DNA from: Podochytrium sp. JEL0797
Taxonomy: Eukaryota > Chytridiomycota > Chytridiomycetes > Chytridiales > Chytriomycetaceae
Reading direction: 5' to 3'
DNA: 11,026 nucleotides
Assembly (NCBI GenBank): GCA_027596195.1
Contig: JADGJG010000910.1
Coordinates: 1-11,026 of the forward strand
Part shown: in pieces, positions 5,963 through 11,026 of the stretch
Numbering within the stretch: the stretch's first letter is position 1
Layout of the letters: every line of letters begins with the position of its first letter
Program-made: the position numbers and the translations under genes
Notes under the pieces: model-generated
Databases searched by the model: none
Told to the model about the DNA's origin: nothing
What the model saw: the letters and a program-made list of their open reading frames with translations, nothing else

Positions 5963-8900
5963 ATGTACCGACCACGCTCTCGATCGCGGTCGCGCACACG
6001 ACGCACGTCTCTTGCGGCGTCAGCGCCCGTGTCGCCGCCTCTTCCTGCGCCGCGCGCCACTGCAAAGGCTTCCGTGCCGCTGCCCAAGCACGAAGCGATG
6101 CGCACGCCACGTACTTCGCCAGGCGGCGGCGTGGCGACTTCGTCAATGCGTCCGCTTCACTCGAACCAAAAGCTGCGCAGTGTCCACTCCATCGAGATTG
6201 TCATTGTCACTTCAAAGGGGACATTTATTGTACATTTCTTTTTTTTAATCAAAGTATTTATTTTCTTTTTCTCATTCTTTCCTTTTCAATAGGTCAAGGC
6301 TGCTCCCCAAAGCTCCATCGACTGGGCCCTCGAAGTTGCCAGCGATCTTCTGATGGCTGCAAACCACTTTGACCACGACGAAGCGAACCGCGTGGTCCTC
6401 GTGGCTGCCCGCACTGCCACGGGAACCATTGCACACGAAGACTCGCTCGTCTTTGATGCATGCAGGGACGACAAGGTAGAATATCTCAGTACCATCACCG
6501 CATCTAAATCAAATCACACAGATCCTGTTTGCCATCTCCGAAGACGAAATCGACCACATTCCTCCCTCTTTTGCACACGCTTTCGGTCTCACGCCCGTGA
6601 CGGAAGCTGAACGCCAACGCGCTCTCCGTCTGAATCCGCGCCCAGAACCACAAACCGACGACGACAAACGCGCATCCTCCGCCTCTCTCCAATTCTCAAG
6701 CAGACTCCGCATGAGTACCGTTGCCAAACCACCACCCATGCCGTCTGTCGAGTCTCCTCCTGTCTCTACTTCATCCACCCCAGAACCTCCAAACCACACC
6801 GTCGGCGTCGTCCCCATCCATCGTCCCATCTCACCATCACCATCCCTTCTCGACCAAGACTCCCTCCCCACTACCCCCCACTCCGCCGTCACAATGTTGA
6901 ACCCATTCGGCGCCGAAACTGACGCGGACGTTATTCTCGACGAGGAATACTACACCCCACCGCTCGTCAAGAGGGAGAGGAAGGAGAGTGTGGTTGAGAT
7001 TGTTGCGAGGAAGTTGACGAGGGCTTCGGCGTTTGATATTTTGAGGGATATTTGTGAGTCTCTTTTTTTTGGTGTGTGTGTTGTGTGTGCGTGCGCGCGC
7101 TAGCGCCGCGGACGCGGCGCGAAGCGAGGAATGCCGCGCAGCGGCGGGGAGAGGTATGGTGCGGTACGGCGCATTTAACGTGCGAACGAGCAAGTGCGCA
7201 CCAGCGCGTAGTGCAGCGAAGCGGATCGGATCATCGACGCGTCGCAAAGCTGCGCTTTTAAAGGGGAAACGAAATCGCTTCGCGTATTCCCTCTAATTTC
7301 AACTCCACAAAAATAGTACCCGCAATGCCATCTCTCGACGCGTCGTCTTTGAAAGCAACAACCTTCACGGCGGCCCTGCGAAAAACACTCCAAGTCGCGA
7401 ACCCAGAATCCGACAGCGACGACGAATTCGAAGCGACCCCGTCCATCACTTCAGAAGACACGAATACCGATGCGCCAACGAGTGAACCCATTGTTCCTTA
7501 CATCCCGATGCCTCCCGTGATGAGTAAGTATATCCACATTTTCTCCATCGAATTTTGACCCTTCTTCTTCCTCTTCTTCTTCTTCTCGAAAACGCGCGAA
7601 ACAGACACGGCACGCAAATCATTGCCACCGCCCGCAGTTCCTGGATGGTTGATGGAAGAAGGAGCTGTTGTATCCCCCGTTTCAGAAACTCCTCCTGAGA
7701 TTCCCGTCGTGGAAGCCACCGGGATTCCCATCCCGCCACCACCACCCCCTCCAGCAATGGCACAAACTCCTTCGATTCCTCCTCCTCCCCCACCCCCACC
7801 ACCACCGACAATGGCCCAAACGCCTTCCATCCCGCCACCGCCTCCTCCGCCACCTCCAATGATGAGCGGTGAGTCCTCACGGTTGAATCGAAATCACGAC
7901 AAAAAAAAGCTCACGCAGCCATTGAAATTTCGAAACCAGGACCTCCAGCGCCACCACCTCCCCCACCTCCCGGATCCCTTGGAGGTTTGGAAACTTTTCC
8001 CCACTGAAACTCTTAGTCTCTCCAAAACTCCAAAACTCAAACCCCAACAACCCAGCCGGCCCACCCCCACCCCCACCACCCCCCGGTCCGGGCCCCCCAC
8101 TCGCACCCTCCTCCACAACTTCACCCACTGCACCCCCCTCCACCGACCCCAACGACCTCATGTCCTCCCTCAAAGGCGGCTCCGCCCGCAACCGACTCCG
8201 CAAGCGCACCCCACCCGTCGAAAAACCAATCACCCCAACCCAGCGCCAACTCACCCCCGAAGAAATCGCGGCGCTCCTTGAAGCCGAGCGCCAAGACCTC
8301 TTCATCGAGCTTCTCGGGTTCATGGAAGCGCCCAACGGAAACGTCGAAGAGTTGTTGGAGAAGTTGGAGAAGGGGAGTAAATCTGTGAGGTCTTTTGTGT
8401 TTCTGCTAGTGAGGAGGAAATGGTTGGATGCTGTCCGCGTCGTGGAACCTGTGGGTGCCCGGCCACGGAAACCATGTAGTGTTTGGCAGGGGTTGGAAGT
8501 CACAACGTACATCCAACTCAAGGACGTGACGGAGGTGGAATTGAGTACAGCAGTGACGGACCCGAATCAACTCGTTGCACGCGTTCATATGTATCGGTAC
8601 GATGAGGCTACACGTGCTCACGTCATGGACGAGATTGCGCTTCTCAAAACGCGACATTTCCCAAAACGCGGGGTGCCCTTCACGGACCCTGAACCTGTTG
8701 GCAAGAATTTGAGTTTGGAAGGGAGGAAGGAGTGGGATGAGTGGTTTGACCGGAAGCAAGTGTGGATGCAGAGTGATTTCCCGCAGTATGAGCTTATTTT
8801 TAATAAGTTGACGGTTGTGGATGAGACTGTGAGGGGAGCGTATCACCAGTTGGAGCAGACTCTTGGGGAGATGAAGCGGATGGGGGAAGCGATGCAGGGG

Positions 8901-9248
8901 ATGTTTGACGGGTTTTCAGGGGCGCAGTTGAAGGCTGTGATTAAGGAAATTCCGGTGCGTGTGAAAAAGATTGCGAGGGAGTTGGAGGGGGAGACGGGGA
9001 TGATTTTGCGGGCGGAGGAGTTGAAGATTACGCCAAGGTTTTTGGGGAAGATGGGGTTGAGTGTGAGGGCGCCAGATGGATTGGTGAGGGGGGTGGCGGT
9101 TGCTGCGGAGGGGAGTGGGGCAGGGGGGAAGGAGGGGATTCCGAATCCGAAGGGGAGTATTACGATGGCGGGGGTTCCTGTTGATGTGTTGATTCCGGCT
9201 TGGCGGGGGGTTTATGAGAGGAAGGGAGAGCATCGGTTGACGGTATAA
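5963..9248 (+). CDS. Polyproline / WH2-like (or DAD-like) protein, putative actin regulator, seven exons
   Basis: Family not recognised. Exons by eye: 5963-6229, 6293-6475, 6522-7053, 7317-7523, 7605-7868, 7940-7984, 8056-9248; the sum of 2691 nt gives 896 residues. An in-frame stop at 5936 supports ATG 5963. Layout: basic RS-rich N terminus (1-16); residues 75-160 alternate strand-strand-helix-strand (SIEIVIVTSKGTFIV, then SIDWALEVASDLL, then RVVLVAA..DKILFAI), like a beta-grasp/ubiquitin-like fold; Ser/Pro-rich linker with acidic patch SDSDDE; polyproline with two MAQTPSI-spaced blocks (about 438-483) and more (486-514), likely ligands for profilin or SH3 domains; a motif DLMSSLKGGSARNRLRKR (533-550) resembling an actin-binding WH2 or a formin DAD; then about 340 residues including a long helix (743-782). 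No FH2 motif is seen. Introns 3-6 are all phase 1. Cytoskeletal role is inferred. Confidence 0.7.
7054..7316 (+). repeat. Oversized GC-rich intron 3 with palindrome and alternating Pu/Py tract
   Basis: The intron (donor gtgagt at 7054, acceptor aatag at 7312-7316) is 263 nt, against 46-97 nt for the other complete introns here. The extra length is a GC-rich block (about 7090-7260) with a perfect 8-bp inverted repeat GCGCCGCG-ga-CGCGGCGC (7103-7120), directly preceded by a 19-nt alternating pyrimidine-purine run (7082-7100). No open frame crosses it with sensible protein. It may be an inserted repeat or non-coding element; no target-site duplication was recognised by eye. Confidence 0.45.
7733..7860 (+). 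repeat. Tandem proline-codon repeat (polyproline-MAQTPSI units)
   Basis: Runs of CCA/CCT/CCC/CCG proline codons are interrupted twice by a near-identical Ala/Thr-MAQTPSI segment, giving 7, 10 and 9 consecutive prolines or thereabouts. The copies differ at synonymous sites (for example gcacaaactcc versus gcccaaacgcc), so this is an aged tandem duplication rather than a fresh slip. Confidence 0.75.
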
Positions 9249-9260
9249 GGATAAATACGA

Positions 9261-9266
9261 AATAAA
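9261..9266 (+). terminator. Poly(A) signal AATAAA for the WH2-like gene
   Basis: AATAAA 13 bases after the stop at 9248 and only 60 bases before the next start codon, so the 3' UTR of this gene and the 5' region of the next are extremely close or overlap. Confidence 0.55.
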
Positions 9267-9326
9267 TTGGGTGGAAATGGAAAAGGGAGGAGAGCGCGTC
9301 TTTTGTTTTGCACGCGACTTTCACGA

Positions 9327-10947
9327 ATGGGGAGACAAAAAAAATACTTGCGCGAAAAATTCGAGCTTGCCACCAAATTCATGACCGGCTTCGCCCTTCC
9401 ATCCCTCCCAGCCTCCAAGCTCAAACATGCACCCGAACCAACACCCGATGCATCCACTTCCGAGGAAGTAACCGATCCACGAGTCGAAGACCAACCACCA
9501 CCACCACCACCCCTCCACTACGATCCACCCGAATGGTCCGCCCTGTGTCCCCCCGAATCCTCCTTTTCATTCGAAATCTTAAAGAACGGATCGATTGTGG
9601 AGACAGTCAAGGTTTCGAAACCTGTCATGCTGCTCGGTGAGTCCTTTTTTTTCTTTTGTGATGCTGTGGTTTTGGAGTTGTCCCCCCCTCCCCTCCCCCT
9701 CCCATAGACTCATCGCTTTTAATTTGAAAATAGGCCGTCTCCCAACCTGCGACCTCTCCCAAGAACACGCCTCCATCTCGCGTCACCACGCCGTGATTCA
9801 ATCCTCTGCCACGCAACTGTTCCTCTTCGACCTCGGATCCGCGCATGGCACGTTTGTGAATAAACAGAGGGTCGCGGCGCGGATGCATGTGAGGGTGCGG
9901 GAAGGGGATTTGGTGCGGTTTGGTGCGAGTTCGCGGTTTTTTGTTGTGGTTGGGGGGCCTGTGGGGGAGGAGGAGGTGGTGGAGGAGGAGGAGGTGCGGA
10001 GACAGAAGCAGCGGAAAGTTGCAGGGAAGGTGAATTTGGAGAAGGTGGAGGAGAAGGAGTTTGAGGTTTCATGGGGGTTTGCGGAAGATGCATCTGAGGA
10101 GGAAGGGCGTGGTGTTGGCCCAGGAGGCGCGAGTGGGAGGATGGAAGAGGAAGACGAGGATGCACTCGAGTTGAATGGGTTCGTTGCGGATCCTGACGCG
10201 TATTACTACAAGGACTCGAAAAAGGCATTGAAGACGTGGTGTGATTCGAGGAACGTGGAGCTCGTGTATGGGATGGAGGAGGAAGGGTATGGGATTACGA
10301 AGGTGTTTGTGTCGACGGTGAGGTTGGTGTTGGAGGGGGGGGTGGCGGTGACGGGGGTGGGGAAGGGGGCGAGGAAGAAGGAGGCGGAGAGGGTGAGTTT
10401 TTTTTGTTGGTTTTTTGATGAGGCTGTTTTGAACTGATCAGTGGAATGCAGCAAGCTGCACTTGAAACGTGCATCAAACTCGATCGTCGCAATATTTTGC
10501 GCGCGGCACCGTCGGCTTCGACGCAGGGTTTCAAGCGCAAGTCTGCGCAGAATGAGGATGATGATGATTCGTTTTATGATCGAACAGGTGTGTGTGTGTG
10601 TGTGTTGTTTTTTCTTGCGTGTTTGTGAGGTGCGGAGAACTAAATATTTGCTTTTGGCCTCATTTTCGTCAGAACGGACAAAGAAGCCGAAGAAAGCGGA
10701 CACCACGAACCCTCACACGGCTGAAACCTACGACACACTCGTCCAAAAAGTGCAAGACAAACAGGCACAAATTGATACGGTCAATGGCGAGATTGCGGCT
10801 TTGGAGACTCCCACCGCAACAACCGGCGCGAGCAAACCCGAGGGAGACGACGACGATGGGTTGGATCAAATTCTGTTGGGGTTGGAGAGTTCAACGAAAG
10901 AGAAGCAGAAGAGAGTGTTGGTGGAGAGGCGGAGGGTGTTGGTTCAG
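9327..10947 (+). CDS. Kanadaptin (SLC4A1AP) homologue, FHA-domain protein (partial, 3' end outside window)
   Basis: Exons by eye: 9327-9636, 9734-10392, 10452-10587, 10673-10947 (last boundary at a candidate donor gtattc, 10948), giving at least 460 residues. FHA phosphothreonine-binding domain at about 80-180: EILKNGSIV, GRLPTCDLSQEHASISRHHAVIQ with G104-R105, S119 and H122, then DLGSAHGTFVN with N146. After an acidic linker comes the conserved kanadaptin region DSKKALKTWCD...ELVYGMEEEGYG (dsRBD-like, about 264-345) ending GARKKEAERQAALETCIKLD. Next is DDDDSFYDRT, matching the human DSFLDRTG, then a coiled ETYDTLVQKVQDK segment. Human kanadaptin is mainly nuclear; its molecular role is poorly settled. 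The first in-frame ATG is 9327 and the next is 9381; the start is therefore uncertain. The second half of exon 2 is strongly G-rich and Glu-rich. Family assignment is strong. Confidence 0.9.
10588..10605 (+). repeat. GT dinucleotide run overlapping a splice donor
   Basis: Intron 3 of the kanadaptin homologue starts within a (GT)n tract of about eight units, so the exact donor base is defined only by frame and by the need to leave DRT intact. The intron would be 10588-10672, with acceptor cgtcag. Confidence 0.65.
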
Positions 10948-10961
10948 GTATTCGGCGTTCC

Positions 10962-10980
10962 GGGGGGGGGGGGGGGGGGC

Positions 10981-11026
<46 letters not shown>
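10962..11026. other. Terminal poly(G) stretch, probable sequencing or assembly artefact
   Basis: G18 (10962-10979), CCC, then G44 to the end of the window. It begins 14 bases after a plausible splice donor. Such G homopolymers arise in two-colour Illumina reads with no signal and pile up at contig ends. Real G-runs exist elsewhere (2106-2117, 2195-2204), so a true G-tract may have triggered the break. Confidence 0.7.

Noticed and set aside
5878..6372. 164-codon frame before and over the first WH2-gene exon
   Set aside because: Cysteine/histidine-rich out-of-frame reading with no motifs; the frame from 5963 connects through phased introns to the rest of the gene.
7622..8281. Continuous + strand frame through exons 5 and 6 and the introns between
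   Set aside because: After 7868 the reading becomes low-complexity nonsense; splicing at gtgagt restores Gly-Pro-Pro and then joins to the exon with the WH2-like motif in frame.
7877..8521. 214-codon minus-strand frame with glycine-rich stretches
   Set aside because: It is the complement of proline codons (CCN read as NGG glycine) in the polyproline exons.
5963..9248. Formin (FH1-FH2) annotation for the polyproline gene
   Set aside because: No FH2 landmarks (lasso tryptophan, GNxMN) are found after the proline tracts; only the proline-rich part is formin-like.
1..11026. CRISPR array, insertion sequence, operon or prophage signals
   Set aside because: None seen: no regular repeat-spacer pattern, transposase or Shine-Dalgarno-linked genes; the window is eukaryotic nuclear DNA with introns.

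Overview
The window looks like nuclear DNA of a fungus. It shows short spliceosomal introns (mostly 46-97 nt, GT..AG), single-gene transcription units with AATAAA signals, a Sho1-type osmosensor (a fungal family), a eukaryotic tRNA-Val(AAC) and a kanadaptin-type FHA protein (found in animals and fungi, lost from many yeasts). An early-diverging fungus such as a chytrid is my guess for the lineage; this is inference, with no marker gene to prove it. All six protein genes and the tRNA lie on the + strand.

Layout. (1) 1-740: 3' end of a Sho1-like membrane sensor, two last membrane segments plus C-terminal SH3, preceded by a C-rich intron. (2) 1253-1981: intronless 242-residue two-finger zinc-finger protein. 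(3) 2074-2798: gene-free, with two G-runs. (4) 2799-4178: intronless 459-residue type II membrane protein with an SGNH/PC-esterase-like catalytic pattern. (5) 4412-5451: complete triosephosphate isomerase in five exons. (6) 5716-5789: tRNA-Val(AAC) with a T-run terminator. (7) 5963-9248: a seven-exon gene for an 896-residue protein: basic RS-rich N terminus, a possible beta-grasp (ubiquitin-like) domain, serine/proline-rich linker, long polyproline tracts, a WH2- or DAD-like motif, and about 340 C-terminal residues I do not recognise. This is the most novel-looking gene here. (8) 9327-right edge: kanadaptin homologue (FHA, dsRBD-like region, acidic tail), cut by the edge. The window ends in a G homopolymer that looks like a sequencing or assembly artefact.

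The genes do not form one pathway: stress sensing, transcription, glycan modification or hydrolysis, glycolysis, translation, actin regulation and a nuclear FHA protein. The most striking shared property is in base composition. Within most genes the sense strand starts C-rich and switches to G-rich part-way, then resets at the next gene, giving a sawtooth GC skew along a run of same-strand genes.

Splice sites were inferred by eye from GT/AG signals, frame continuity and, for TPI and kanadaptin, agreement with conserved protein motifs. The summed exon lengths give whole codon numbers for the two complete spliced genes.
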